Positions 8,186 to 17,388 of a stretch of DNA of 64,000 nucleotides are shown here, piece after piece. The notes beneath the pieces were generated by a model. The model was given only the letters and a program-made list of their open reading frames with translations. It ran no database searches and was not told where the DNA came from. A program made the translations under genes and the position numbers. Source of the stretch: UBA4582 sp013204195 (GTDB lineage Bacteria; Pseudomonadota; Gammaproteobacteria; Pseudomonadales; Azotimanducaceae); the NCBI GenBank assembly GCA_963925735.1, contig CAWUUH010000049.1, positions 1-64,000 on the forward strand. The letters run 5' to 3'. Numbering within the stretch: the stretch's first letter is position 1; every line of letters starts with the position of its first letter.

Positions 8186-8600
8186 CTGTTCATTGCACTC
8201 TACCGCCGTCTCGCAAGCCAGCTTAGCAGATATTTTGACCCATCGTATGCGGTCCTTGAGATTAGCGCCACGGTCGAAGGGCCAGGTTCCTGATCTCGAA
8301 TCAGGCATCGGCAACCTGCTCTCAGCGCTCAACGCTCATCTAAGGCCAAACACCATGCATGGCGCGGTCCGGCAATTTGAGCCAAGCCTATCGCCACCAA
8401 TCCCGGCGGCGGCTCAAGCGCCGCAATCACCAGTCTCAGGCCAGGGTATTTGCCGCCTGTACAGCGACTGGCAGGCAATGAATTCAACGAACAAACTTCA
8501 CCCGCAGGATGCACCGACATCACGATCGCGACGATCGGGTTTGAATAGTCTGCGCAGGAGTGGTTGAATTCGCACCTCGTTCATTGCCGTGTCCTACATC
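8186..8600. other. 415-bp region without a confident gene
   Basis: Between the DUF6776-like gene (minus) and hemL (plus) lies a region holding a 64-codon minus-strand frame (8523-8329) whose product I do not recognise. It has no clear ribosome-binding site and no domain. In Pseudomonas-like genomes argC sits beyond the DUF6776 gene; no ArgC motif is visible. It presumably holds the divergent promoters, but I could not assign them. Confidence 0.5.
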
Positions 8601-9878
8601 ATGAGTCGTTCAGCATCACTTTTTGAAGCAGCCAAACAAGTCCTGCCCGGTGGCGTCAACTCGCCAGTCCGCGCTTTTCAGAGAGTTGGCGGCAACCCAG
8701 TCTTTTTTAAGCAAAGCCGCGGCGCCTATTTGATCGACGAAGACGATCGACAATACATCGACTACATCGGCTCCTGGGGCCCCATGATTGTCGGTCATTG
8801 CCACCCGGCGGTGATTGCCAAGGTCCATCAGGCCCTCGACAACGGCTTAAGCTTTGGCGCACCCACAGAAATTGAGACGTTGATGGCCCAGAAGGTCAGG
8901 ACCATCATGCCCCATATGGAAATGCTACGGATGGTCAGCTCAGGCACCGAGGCAACCATGAGCGCCATTCGCCTGGCTCGAGGATTTACCGGTCGCGATA
9001 AAATCGTGAAATTTGAAGGTTGCTACCACGGTCACAGCGATTCTTTACTGGTGAAGGCCGGTTCCGGTGCGCTAACCATGGGCGAACCTGACTCACTGGG
9101 CGTCCCCGCCAGCCTCGCACAACATACGATCACACTTGAATACAACAACATCAGCCAGGTGGAGGAATTATTCGCCCGCTCTGGCCAGGAAATCGCCGCC
9201 ATTATTGTCGAACCGGTCGCCGGTAATATGGGCCTCGTACCGCCTATTCCCGGTTTTCTTGAAGCCTTGAGAGCTCAATGCGATATCTCTGGCACAATCT
9301 TGATCTTTGACGAGGTGATGACGGGTTTTCGGGTGGCGCTGGGTGGCGCTCAAGCACTGTACGGTGTACGTCCAGACCTGACGACCCTCGGCAAAATCAT
9401 CGGTGGCGGCATGCCCGTCGGCGCCTTTGGTGGGCGCAAAGACATCATGAGCTTGCTCGCCCCATTGGGCGGCGTCTACCAAGCTGGCACTTTGTCTGGC
9501 AACCCCATCGCCATGACTGCTGGACTCGCGACGCTGGAAATCATCGAGGCACCTGGGTTCCATGCCGACCTGACACAAAAAACCCAGAATTTAACCCAAG
9601 GCTTGCAGGCCGCGGCAGATGAAGCGGGTATCAATTTCACCACCAACCAGGTCGGCGGCATGTTTGGCTTTTTCTTTACCGATGCCGAGGTCAGATACTT
9701 CAGCCAGGTAATGGATACTGACACGCAACGATTCAACCTATTTTTCAATGGCATGCTGGCACAGGGTATTAACTTGGCACCTTCACCCTTTGAATCTGGG
9801 TTTGTCTCGGCGGCACATACTGACGCCGACATCACGGCCACGATTCAAGCCGCAAAGACTGTCTTCAAAACAATTTGA
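8601..9878 (+). CDS. hemL: Glutamate-1-semialdehyde 2,1-aminomutase
   Basis: This PLP enzyme converts glutamate-1-semialdehyde to 5-aminolevulinate, the C5 route of tetrapyrrole synthesis. The 425-residue product starts MSRSASLFEAAKQVLPGGVN (family-typical), has SWGPMIVGHCHPAV, the PLP pocket ILIFDEVMTGFR, and the Schiff-base lysine in TTLGKIIGGGMPVGAFGG. The frame extends to a GTG at 8589, but the ATG at 8601 matches the family start. It is followed after 62 bp by the PfkB kinase gene. Confidence 0.96.
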   Translation: MSRSASLFEAAKQVLPGGVNSPVRAFQRVGGNPVFFKQSRGAYLIDEDDRQYIDYIGSWGPMIVGHCHPAVIAKVHQALDNGLSFGAPTEIETLMAQKVRTIMPHMEMLRMVSSGTEATMSAIRLARGFTGRDKIVKFEGCYHGHSDSLLVKAGSGALTMGEPDSLGVPASLAQHTITLEYNNISQVEELFARSGQEIAAIIVEPVAGNMGLVPPIPGFLEALRAQCDISGTILIFDEVMTGFRVALGGAQALYGVRPDLTTLGKIIGGGMPVGAFGGRKDIMSLLAPLGGVYQAGTLSGNPIAMTAGLATLEIIEAPGFHADLTQKTQNLTQGLQAAADEAGINFTTNQVGGMFGFFFTDAEVRYFSQVMDTDTQRFNLFFNGMLAQGINLAPSPFESGFVSAAHTDADITATIQAAKTVFKTI

Positions 9879-9940
9879 GCAGTGCTTTGGACAAGCGCTG
9901 TTGACAAACACCCTGAAACCCAACAGATATTGAGACACTA

Positions 9941-10933
9941 ATGACAAATTTTGACGTGTATGGCGTGGGCAACGCCTTGGTAGATACTGAGTATGAAGTG
10001 GACGAGGCTTTTATCGACATCGCAAAACTGCAAAAAGGCGTCATGACGCTGGTAGACGCAGATGACAGAGAAAAACTGATTCACCTGCTCGAGCACGAAC
10101 ACGAACACCGCGTCGTCAAGCAAGCCGGCGGCGGCTCAGCGGCCAACACCATCGTAGCTGTCGCCCAATTTGGCGGCACTTCGTTCTACAGCTGCAAGGT
10201 CGCTAATGATGATACCGGCGACTTTTTTATGCGCGACTTGTTGGCTGCTGGCGTTGCAACCAACCTGGATGCGGGACGAGAGTCCGGTATCACCGGCAAG
10301 TGTATTTCCCTGGTGACGCCAGACGCAGAACGCACCATGACCACCCATCTAGGCATCACTGCCACATTAGGCGTCAGCGAGCTCAACCCCGATGCACTAA
10401 GGCGATCTAATTATTTATACATCGAAGGCTATCTGGTGACCTCGCCAAGCGCGATGGCAGCGGCCAAAGAAGCCCAAGCGATCGCCCGCGCTGCCGGCGT
10501 CAAAGTCTCGATGACACTCTCCGATCCAGCCATGGTCGATAATTTCAAACATGCCTTTGACGAACTGGCCGAAGGTGGGGTTGACCTGATTTTCTGTAAT
10601 GAAGAAGAAGCGAAACTCTGGACCGCCGCGACTTCTCGCGAAGATGCCATGAGCCGACTGAAGACTATTTGTCCGCGAGTGGCGATGACCTGCGGTAAAG
10701 ATGGCGCGATGGTCTTCGACGGCAAGGCGGTCAATATAGTACCCGGGTTTGCCGCCAAGGCGGTGGACACCACTGGCGCTGGAGACATGTTTGCTGGCGC
10801 GTTCTTATACGGCATCAACCATGGCATGAACTACGCAGAGGCTGCGCATATCGCCAATAAGGCGGCGGCATTATTGGTTAGCCATTTTGGCGCACGCATG
10901 GCCACCGCGGATGTTCGAGCCCTGCTCGGCTAG
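9941..10933 (+). CDS. PfkB-family sugar/adenosine kinase
   Basis: This 330-residue ribokinase-fold protein carries the N-terminal PfkB signature (GGGSAANTIVAVAQFGG) and the C-terminal catalytic signature DTTGAGDMFAGAFLYG, whose Asp is the catalytic base. Homologues of this subgroup are usually annotated as adenosine kinase; the sequence alone does not settle the substrate, so a nucleoside or sugar remains possible. It is co-directional with hemL and convergent with polB; only 5 bp separate the two stops. Confidence 0.85.
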   Translation: MTNFDVYGVGNALVDTEYEVDEAFIDIAKLQKGVMTLVDADDREKLIHLLEHEHEHRVVKQAGGGSAANTIVAVAQFGGTSFYSCKVANDDTGDFFMRDLLAAGVATNLDAGRESGITGKCISLVTPDAERTMTTHLGITATLGVSELNPDALRRSNYLYIEGYLVTSPSAMAAAKEAQAIARAAGVKVSMTLSDPAMVDNFKHAFDELAEGGVDLIFCNEEEAKLWTAATSREDAMSRLKTICPRVAMTCGKDGAMVFDGKAVNIVPGFAAKAVDTTGAGDMFAGAFLYGINHGMNYAEAAHIANKAAALLVSHFGARMATADVRALLG

Positions 10934-10938
10934 ATTTA

Positions 10939-13326
10939 TTAACGCTCTGCCTGTTCAAATAGGCCCATTTGTCGATCGGTGAGCTTCGATAATGAGGTCG
11001 ACGTCAGCGCCAGGATAGCGTCTGCAATAGGCGCTATCTGCTTGTCCACATAGAATTGGTAATCTATCTGAGAGACTCGGTATTGACGCGGTTCGGGCCC
11101 ATTGATTGTCATGACATACTCAACCCATCCGCCATGGGTCAATAAACGGGCGAGCCCCCTGGCGGCCCGAATATCATCACTAAGCCTGGCGGCCTTAACG
11201 TGCGGCGGAACGTTTTTGGTGTAATCTTCAAGCTTGCGGCGTAAGCGCCTACGCAGCACCAATTCTTCATCTCGTTCACCGGCGTACACTGATGCAACCG
11301 TATCTCGAATAAAGTTGGCAACCGGCTGGTCATGGAATACCAGGCGATAGAGCTCCTGCTGAAACACCCTCGCCAAGGGCGTCCAATCACTCCTAACTGT
11401 CTCCAGTCCCTTGAAGACTAACACCTCTTCGTCACCGGTCTTGATCAGTCCGGCGTAGCGCTTCTTACTGCCCGTCGTCGAACCACGGACAGTAGGCATC
11501 AGAAAACGTGAGAAGTGGGCCTCGTACTCAACCTCGAGACAACTCACCGTACCGGCTGATGTCGCGACCTGCGCTTGCCACCAGAGGTTCAACCTGGCCA
11601 TCAAGTCATGTCCCGTGGCATCCACGTTCCGAGTCTGGCTGGCCCCTCTGAGCCAGACAAATACCGAATCTGTGTCACCGTAGATTACTGAGTAGCCCCA
11701 GTCCTCTAACAAATCACGGGTGGTCTGCAGTATTTCATGACCGCGCAAGGTAATTGAACTCACCAGGCGTTGATCGAAAAACCGACAGCCAGGCGTGCCA
11801 AGAACGCCATAAAAAGAATTCATAATGATTTTGATGGCTTGGGACATGGCAGTTTGGCCCGCCAACTTCGCCTGGTCGCGAGCCAACCAGAGACTCTCAA
11901 TAATTGCGGGCAAAATATAATGCTGACGAGAAAATTTCGCGCCCTTGAAGCCAGCTATGCCGTCACCCTCCAACTCGCCACAAACCATGGCCAGCGGATC
12001 CACATGGAAAGTACGAATAATACTCGGGTACAAACTCTTGAAGTCCAGGACGATGACATGCTCATAAAGCCCCGGCTTTGAATCCAGAACATAGCCGCCG
12101 GGACTACCCGAATCAATCTGCTCACTCACCACAGGGCCAACGTAACCTTGACGATGAAGCCTCGGCAGATACAAAAAATCAAAGGCCGCAACAGAACCTC
12201 CGGGCCGATCCAGATCAAGACCAGTCAAACGAGCACGCTCGAGAGCAAAGCGGATCAAGTCTGTCTTGGCAAAAATCTCCTCTACCAGCACACAGTCTTC
12301 GAGATTATAGCGAGCCAATGCGCGCGGGTCCTGTGCATACATGACCTGGATTTCTGCCGCGCGGCTATCAACATCATGAACCAACTTGCCGCGCCCCAAT
12401 AAAACCCGCGCGACATTTTCCAGACTGAAGCTCTCAAATTGATAGGTCGCGGTTCGAAGCAACTCAATGCCATCGAGGACCACTCGACCAGGCACCAAGG
12501 CATAATGCCGCTGTTGGCCCTGGCTGGCAGATCGCCAACGCACCTCCTGTTGTTGTCGACCCAACGAGAAAGCCAGACCGTAGAACTCACAACGCTTCTG
12601 CAAAAACCGCAAATCAAATCCAACCACATTCCAACCGATAACCACGTCTGGATCGAGTACCGCAAACCATTCAAGGAAACGTTCAATCAGCGCCGCTTCG
12701 GTGGCCACAGACTCAAGATAGTCCGGCCTCTCGTCTAACGCTGGGTCGCCATGATCTGGCGGGAGACTATCTAATACCATGAATACCTTGGCCAAATTCA
12801 GACCCGAGACGGCAATCGAGTAAAGAATATTCTCTGTATAGGATGTCTCGATATCCAGCGAAACCACCAACAACTGCGGTATATACTCGACTGGTAATAA
12901 TCGCGGATTACGGTACACAGGCAGGCCATCTAGGACCTCAGCATCACCCTCAACCGACATAGCGCCGGTAATGAACCGCTCCATCAAATAGCGATCCGTC
13001 GGCCGAACATCAGCCTCCAGAGGCTGCACATTGGCCTGCCAAAGCCGTGAACGGGCAACATTTAGATCTTTTTGCGAAGTGAAGTAACAGGCGTGTACCG
13101 CTGTTTGCTGGAAATCACGCAGGGGCACGGCAGCATCCCGCCAACGGGGCTTATCTCCCAGAATCCGTCTCGCTGCAGGAATCTGCGGCAGTGGCAGGAA
13201 AAATACTGACTCGTGATTTTCGATTACAACCTTCACCGGCCCGCTATCGGTAGCAAGCCAGAATACCAGGTCTTGACCGTCAGGTTTTTCCAGCCATTGC
13301 CGGGTTAATACAAAGCCTTCCGGCAT
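10939..13326 (-). CDS. polB: DNA polymerase II (family B)
   Basis: It is close to E. coli PolB along its length (795 residues from the preferred start; E. coli 783). The 3'-5' exonuclease motif is LVVSLDIETSYTENI; polymerase motifs are DFKSLYPSIIRTFHVDP (near residue 427), KIIMNSFYGVLGTPGCRFFD and YGDTDSVFVW (near 549). It handles replication restart and translesion past lesions. The frame opens at 13386, but the ATG at 13326 (MPEGFVLTRQWLE) has AAGGA six or seven bases upstream and aligns with the E. coli start. No LexA box was found upstream, although the E. coli gene is in the SOS regulon. Confidence 0.95.
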   Translation of the reverse strand: MPEGFVLTRQWLEKPDGQDLVFWLATDSGPVKVVIENHESVFFLPLPQIPAARRILGDKPRWRDAAVPLRDFQQTAVHACYFTSQKDLNVARSRLWQANVQPLEADVRPTDRYLMERFITGAMSVEGDAEVLDGLPVYRNPRLLPVEYIPQLLVVSLDIETSYTENILYSIAVSGLNLAKVFMVLDSLPPDHGDPALDERPDYLESVATEAALIERFLEWFAVLDPDVVIGWNVVGFDLRFLQKRCEFYGLAFSLGRQQQEVRWRSASQGQQRHYALVPGRVVLDGIELLRTATYQFESFSLENVARVLLGRGKLVHDVDSRAAEIQVMYAQDPRALARYNLEDCVLVEEIFAKTDLIRFALERARLTGLDLDRPGGSVAAFDFLYLPRLHRQGYVGPVVSEQIDSGSPGGYVLDSKPGLYEHVIVLDFKSLYPSIIRTFHVDPLAMVCGELEGDGIAGFKGAKFSRQHYILPAIIESLWLARDQAKLAGQTAMSQAIKIIMNSFYGVLGTPGCRFFDQRLVSSITLRGHEILQTTRDLLEDWGYSVIYGDTDSVFVWLRGASQTRNVDATGHDLMARLNLWWQAQVATSAGTVSCLEVEYEAHFSRFLMPTVRGSTTGSKKRYAGLIKTGDEEVLVFKGLETVRSDWTPLARVFQQELYRLVFHDQPVANFIRDTVASVYAGERDEELVLRRRLRRKLEDYTKNVPPHVKAARLSDDIRAARGLARLLTHGGWVEYVMTINGPEPRQYRVSQIDYQFYVDKQIAPIADAILALTSTSLSKLTDRQMGLFEQAER

Positions 13327-13465
13327 TGCTAGTCCTTGTGGATTTTCGAGAATTATGGCCGATTTATTCTCAGCCGTCGCATACATTCACATCCATCCAT
13401 TCAAATCCATCAAAGGCTCGACGCTGCAAGTTAACCCCTGGGCCAACGATCGAACCACGAAAAAA

Positions 13466-14236
13466 TCATTCGACAAACAGCCACTGTCGACTGCCATCGG
13501 CCAGCTGCACGACCTCAGGAGTCACCCCAAAGGCTGCTTTAACGCGCTCATTCGTCAACACTTCCGCAGGAGCGCCCATGCCCATGACCTCACCGTCTTT
13601 AAGCAACAGAAGCCGGTCGGCATAACGGGCCGCAAGATTAATATCATGCATCACCATCAACACCCCGGCACCTTTTTCGGCCAGTTGCCGGGCCAGACTC
13701 ATAAAGGCCAGTTGATGCGCGATATCCAAGGCCGCAGTGGGCTCATCAAACAAAAAATAACTGCCTGGCATACCATCCCATAACTGACAAAGCACCCGAG
13801 CAAGCTGCGTTCTCTGCTTCTCGCCCCCAGACAAGGTGGTGTAAACCCGTTCGCGCAACGCCTCGAGCCCTAACAACTCGGCGATCTCGGCACGCATGGG
13901 CGCGTGCATTCGAGCATTGCCACCATGGGGTATCCTGCCCATTTCAACAATCTCATCAACGGTAAACGGGAAATCCAGGCTAGTGTGTTGTGGCAGAACG
14001 GCCAATTGGGTGGCTCTTGCAGCCAGGGAGAGATCAGTATAATGCTGATTGTCGAGCGTGACAGACCCAAGCGTAGGTTGACTGGTACCCGCCAACAGTC
14101 CCACGAGAGAGGACTTACCCGCACCATTAGGGCCCACGACGGCGAGAATCTCGCCCGGCTTCAGCTCGAGACTGACATCACGCAATATCGCTTTACCTGC
14201 ATAGCTCAGACCACAATGTTCAGCGCGAAGTGTCAT
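13466..14236 (-). CDS. hmuV: Heme/iron ABC transporter ATP-binding protein, HmuV-like
   Basis: This is an ABC ATPase of 256 residues with Walker A GPNGAGKSS (about 35-43), Q-loop LPQHTSLDF, signature LSGGEKQR and Walker B YFLFDEPTAALD, followed by the H-loop in VMHDINLAA. It most resembles HmuV, the ATPase of hemin importers; a siderophore or cobalamin importer of the FecE/BtuD type cannot be excluded. It overlaps the permease gene by 4 bp, so the pair is translationally coupled. No binding protein (HmuT) or heme-handling HmuS is encoded nearby. Confidence 0.85.
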   Translation of the reverse strand: MTLRAEHCGLSYAGKAILRDVSLELKPGEILAVVGPNGAGKSSLVGLLAGTSQPTLGSVTLDNQHYTDLSLAARATQLAVLPQHTSLDFPFTVDEIVEMGRIPHGGNARMHAPMRAEIAELLGLEALRERVYTTLSGGEKQRTQLARVLCQLWDGMPGSYFLFDEPTAALDIAHQLAFMSLARQLAEKGAGVLMVMHDINLAARYADRLLLLKDGEVMGMGAPAEVLTNERVKAAFGVTPEVVQLADGSRQWLFVE

Positions 14237-15228
14237 ATACCCAGCCTGCCTTTTTGCTGCACAACCAGGTAAATAAAGAACGGTCCGCCCAACAGCGCCG
14301 TCAGTATCCCCACGGGCAATTCTGCGGGTGCGATAATCACGCGCCCGAGAGTATCCGCCATTAGCAGCAACAACGCGCCCAGCAATGCTGATCCTGGTAT
14401 GACTGTATGGTGATTGGAACCCAGCGTTAAGCGTATCAAGTGCGGCACAACCAGGCCGATAAACGCGATGATACCCACCAGCGCTACGCTCGCGCCCGTT
14501 ATGACCGCGGTATACAGCACAATTCGAGTCCGCAACTTGGGTACGTTAATACCCAGGTGCGTGGCCTCAAGATCACCCAGAGTGACGGCATTGAGCTTCT
14601 GACTATCTTGGTACAGCAACAGCACAGCTAGCGGAATAACCAATGCGACTTGAACGCTGCCCCAATCAGCGCCATTGAAACTGCCGAGCGCCCAAAACGC
14701 CACGGACCTTAACTGCAAATCTGAGGAGAGATAAGAAAATAAACCTACGCCGGCTAATGCAATCGCGTTAATCGCGATTCCCGCTAGCAACATGCTGGAA
14801 ATGGTTCCGCTGCGCTGACCCACTTTTAGCACCAGCAGTGTCGTGATGCAGCCGCCCGTGAACGCGCTGCCCGCCAGACCCAGAAACCCCCACGCCGAAT
14901 TGTGTAGGTTCAAGACCATATAACCCGCCGCAAACAGCGCGGCGCCACTGGAAACGCCAATCAACGCTGGGTCAGCGAGCGGATTTCGAAACATACCTTG
15001 AATCGCTGCGCCCGTAGCAGCGGTACCCGCACCGACAATCAGCGCCAACAGAACTCTTGGCAGCCTGATTTGGAGAACAATCGTATCCACCAGCGGGGCC
15101 GTCGATTCACCGTTGAGCAGGCTCCATCCCTGCGCCAGAGAGATCGTCGCGCTACCCAGAAACATCGCCACGATTGCACTAACCACCACCGCTGCCATCA
15201 ACAATATCCAAACGACAGGCCTCCTCAT
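14233..15228 (-). CDS. hmuU: FecCD-family iron/heme permease, HmuU-like
   Basis: The 331-residue protein has many hydrophobic segments and the FecCD signatures LPRVLLALIVGAGTAATGAA, QGMFRNPLADPALIG and FIGLVVPHLIRLTLG (the ATPase-coupling loop). It forms the membrane channel of a type II ABC importer with the HmuV-like protein. Its start overlaps the sfsA stop by 4 bp, so the permease pair is the tail of an operon that begins with the aminotransferase gene. No Fur box is seen right before it, consistent with cotranscription. Confidence 0.87.
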   Translation of the reverse strand: MRRPVVWILLMAAVVVSAIVAMFLGSATISLAQGWSLLNGESTAPLVDTIVLQIRLPRVLLALIVGAGTAATGAAIQGMFRNPLADPALIGVSSGAALFAAGYMVLNLHNSAWGFLGLAGSAFTGGCITTLLVLKVGQRSGTISSMLLAGIAINAIALAGVGLFSYLSSDLQLRSVAFWALGSFNGADWGSVQVALVIPLAVLLLYQDSQKLNAVTLGDLEATHLGINVPKLRTRIVLYTAVITGASVALVGIIAFIGLVVPHLIRLTLGSNHHTVIPGSALLGALLLLMADTLGRVIIAPAELPVGILTALLGGPFFIYLVVQQKGRLGI

Positions 15229-15956
15229 TCGAGCTCTACCAGCGACACAGGGATGGATTCAACCAGACGAACACCGGTGGCACTCAAGTCCGCTCGATAA
15301 GCCATGACCTCAACGCCAGCGGCCATTGCCAACGTCAGCGTTGCCGTATAGATCGGATCTATATGCAGCGCCGGGCGAACGGCTTCAATAGCCGAATGCT
15401 GGACGCAAAACACCAGAACCCCGCGTTCACCTTGGTCGACAACTTGCATCAATTCACGCAAGTGCTTGGTGCCGCGGGCGCTCACGGAATCTGGAAAATA
15501 GCCAATATTGCTATCATTTCGAGGTTCACACAAAGTCACACTCTTGACCTCTACGTAGCAGGATGGCAGCTGCTGGTGATGCGTCAGCAGCAAATCGATT
15601 CGGCTGTTTTCCTGCCCATATTTGACCTCCGGCGTGATGGTGCCGTAACCCTGAAGCTCTGCTATTACACCATTGTCAATCGCCGCATGAACCAACGTAT
15701 TCGCGCGATGGGTATTCACGCCGATAAAATGGCCTGCCTGTGTCTCGTTGAGCTCCCAGGTGTGAGCATACTTGCGTTTTGGATTCTCTGACGTGGAATA
15801 CCAGACTCGATCACCGGCTGCGGCGCAGTTTTTCATCGATCCGGTATTGGGACAATGAATGGTTTTAACCGAGCCGTCCGACAAAGTGATATCCGCAAGA
15901 AATCGCTTATAGCGCTTAATCAAAACCGCGGAAGCAAGCGGCGGTGAGAAGTTCAA
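15225..15956 (-). CDS. sfsA: Sugar fermentation stimulation protein homologue SfsA
   Basis: The 243-residue length is typical. Family motifs are present: AHCPNTGSM-like IHCPNTGSMKNC, YAHTWELNETQAG, IGVNTHRAN, and the nuclease-like core RIDLLLTHH...CYVEVKSVTL. It is described as a DNA-binding, nuclease-fold protein of uncertain role. It overlaps its upstream aminotransferase and downstream permease by 4 bp each. From memory, sfsA next to an aminotransferase and dksA is a recurrent arrangement. Confidence 0.92.
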   Translation of the reverse strand: MNFSPPLASAVLIKRYKRFLADITLSDGSVKTIHCPNTGSMKNCAAAGDRVWYSTSENPKRKYAHTWELNETQAGHFIGVNTHRANTLVHAAIDNGVIAELQGYGTITPEVKYGQENSRIDLLLTHHQQLPSCYVEVKSVTLCEPRNDSNIGYFPDSVSARGTKHLRELMQVVDQGERGVLVFCVQHSAIEAVRPALHIDPIYTATLTLAMAAGVEVMAYRADLSATGVRLVESIPVSLVELE

Positions 15957-17146
15957 GATAATCCATCAGCGGCAACAGCACGACGTAATCGATCAACGCC
16001 CAACTCAAGCATGTCTAGACGCTGTGCGTAACTGAAGCGCAGGTGTTCATCCGCCCGATAGAAGCCGAAATCTGTACCTGGCGTTACCGCAACATAGTGG
16101 TTTTCCAGCAATCGATCACTGAAGGCCTCACTGCTGACAGCAAGACCCGCCGGCATCGTCGCATAGACATAAAAAGCCCCTTCAGGCATGCGTTCGATAC
16201 CAAACCCAATTTCCCGCAGCGCCGGCACCAGAAAGTCACGACGAGCCTGAAACGCTTCCCGCTGGCGCTCCATAATATCTCGCGCCTCCACACTGAATGC
16301 TGCTAGCGCGGCCTCTTGGGCAATGCTGGAGGGGCAAATAAAGAGGTTTTGTGCGAGTTTTTCTACCTCTGATACAGCAGATTCCGGAACAATCAACCAA
16401 CCCAGGCGCCAGCCCGTCATACCAAAATATTTCGAGAAACTGTTAATCACAAACGCTTCAGGATCAAAGGCGAGCACGCTGGTTGGCTTATGGTTGGTAT
16501 AGGTCAGACCGTGGTAAATTTCATCCACCACTAAATGCCCACCGCGTTGCCGAACACCCGCGGCGACCGCCTTAAGCACATCTTCGTCGATAATCGCTCC
16601 CGTCGGGTTAGCTGGTGACGCCAATAACACGCCGCGAGTCGAAGACTGCCAGTGTCGGTCGACCAAGGTCGTGTTTAACTGATAGCCGTCGGCCGCCGTC
16701 ACTGGCACCAGTTGACCCTCACCACTGAAGGCCTTGAGGAAATGCCGATTACAGGGATACCCCGGATCTGTCATTAACAAGCCTTCACCGGGATTCAGGA
16801 GCAGTGCAGAAACCAGCAACAGCGCACCCGAACTACCCGCGGTAATGAAAATCCTTGAGGGCGCCACATCAACACCATGTTCGTCTGCGTAATGTCGACT
16901 CAACAGCTCTCTGAGTTCAGGAATGCCTTGCGCAGCGGTGTATTTGGTTTTCCCCGCGCGCAAAGCCGCAATACCCGCCTCGACAATGGCGCCCGGTGTC
17001 TCGAAATCTGGCTCCCCCACCTCCATATGAACCACCTGATGCCCCTCAGATTGGAGCTGATTGGCCCTTGCCAGTAGCTTCATGACCTTGAACGATTGGA
17101 TATCTTTGAGTCGATGGGCATAACCCGAATTTTCAACAACTAGCAT
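15953..17146 (-). CDS. PLP-dependent aminotransferase class I/II
   Basis: This is a fold-type I aminotransferase of 397 residues. It has MEVGEPDFETPGAI, the glycine-rich AGSSGALLLVSALL, SPANPTGAI, VVDEIYHGLTY (Asp/Tyr contacts with PLP), and SFSKYFGMTGWRLGW, where the Lys forms the Schiff base. The C-terminal Arg in FSYAQ-type context (HLRFSYAQ) likely binds the substrate carboxylate. It resembles the aspartate/alanine-type enzymes next to dksA in pseudomonads; the true substrate is not decidable from sequence. First gene of the sfsA-hmuU-hmuV operon. Confidence 0.9.
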   Translation of the reverse strand: MLVVENSGYAHRLKDIQSFKVMKLLARANQLQSEGHQVVHMEVGEPDFETPGAIVEAGIAALRAGKTKYTAAQGIPELRELLSRHYADEHGVDVAPSRIFITAGSSGALLLVSALLLNPGEGLLMTDPGYPCNRHFLKAFSGEGQLVPVTAADGYQLNTTLVDRHWQSSTRGVLLASPANPTGAIIDEDVLKAVAAGVRQRGGHLVVDEIYHGLTYTNHKPTSVLAFDPEAFVINSFSKYFGMTGWRLGWLIVPESAVSEVEKLAQNLFICPSSIAQEAALAAFSVEARDIMERQREAFQARRDFLVPALREIGFGIERMPEGAFYVYATMPAGLAVSSEAFSDRLLENHYVAVTPGTDFGFYRADEHLRFSYAQRLDMLELGVDRLRRAVAADGLS

Positions 17147-17388
17147 TATTCACCACCCATCCCTGGCTTGAGCTAAGGCTCTGCACCTTGTTTGATATAA
17201 CAGTATCGCCTAAATTCACTGTCGGGTCAGAAGTTGACCCAATATTTTTCAGGATCTCGGCATCGACGACACGAATCAAAGCTACAGAATGAGGGCGAAA
17301 TTCTCGCTTGGAGATTCCTCCGTCTTCTGGTAACGTTCGCGCTCGATTTTGTTTAGGTTTTACGTGACATAGCATACTGGATCAAACT

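Noticed and set aside
17133..17375. 80-codon minus-strand frame upstream of the aminotransferase
   Set aside because: It has no recognisable domain and no good ribosome-binding site, and it covers the region needed for the divergent aminotransferase and dksA promoters.
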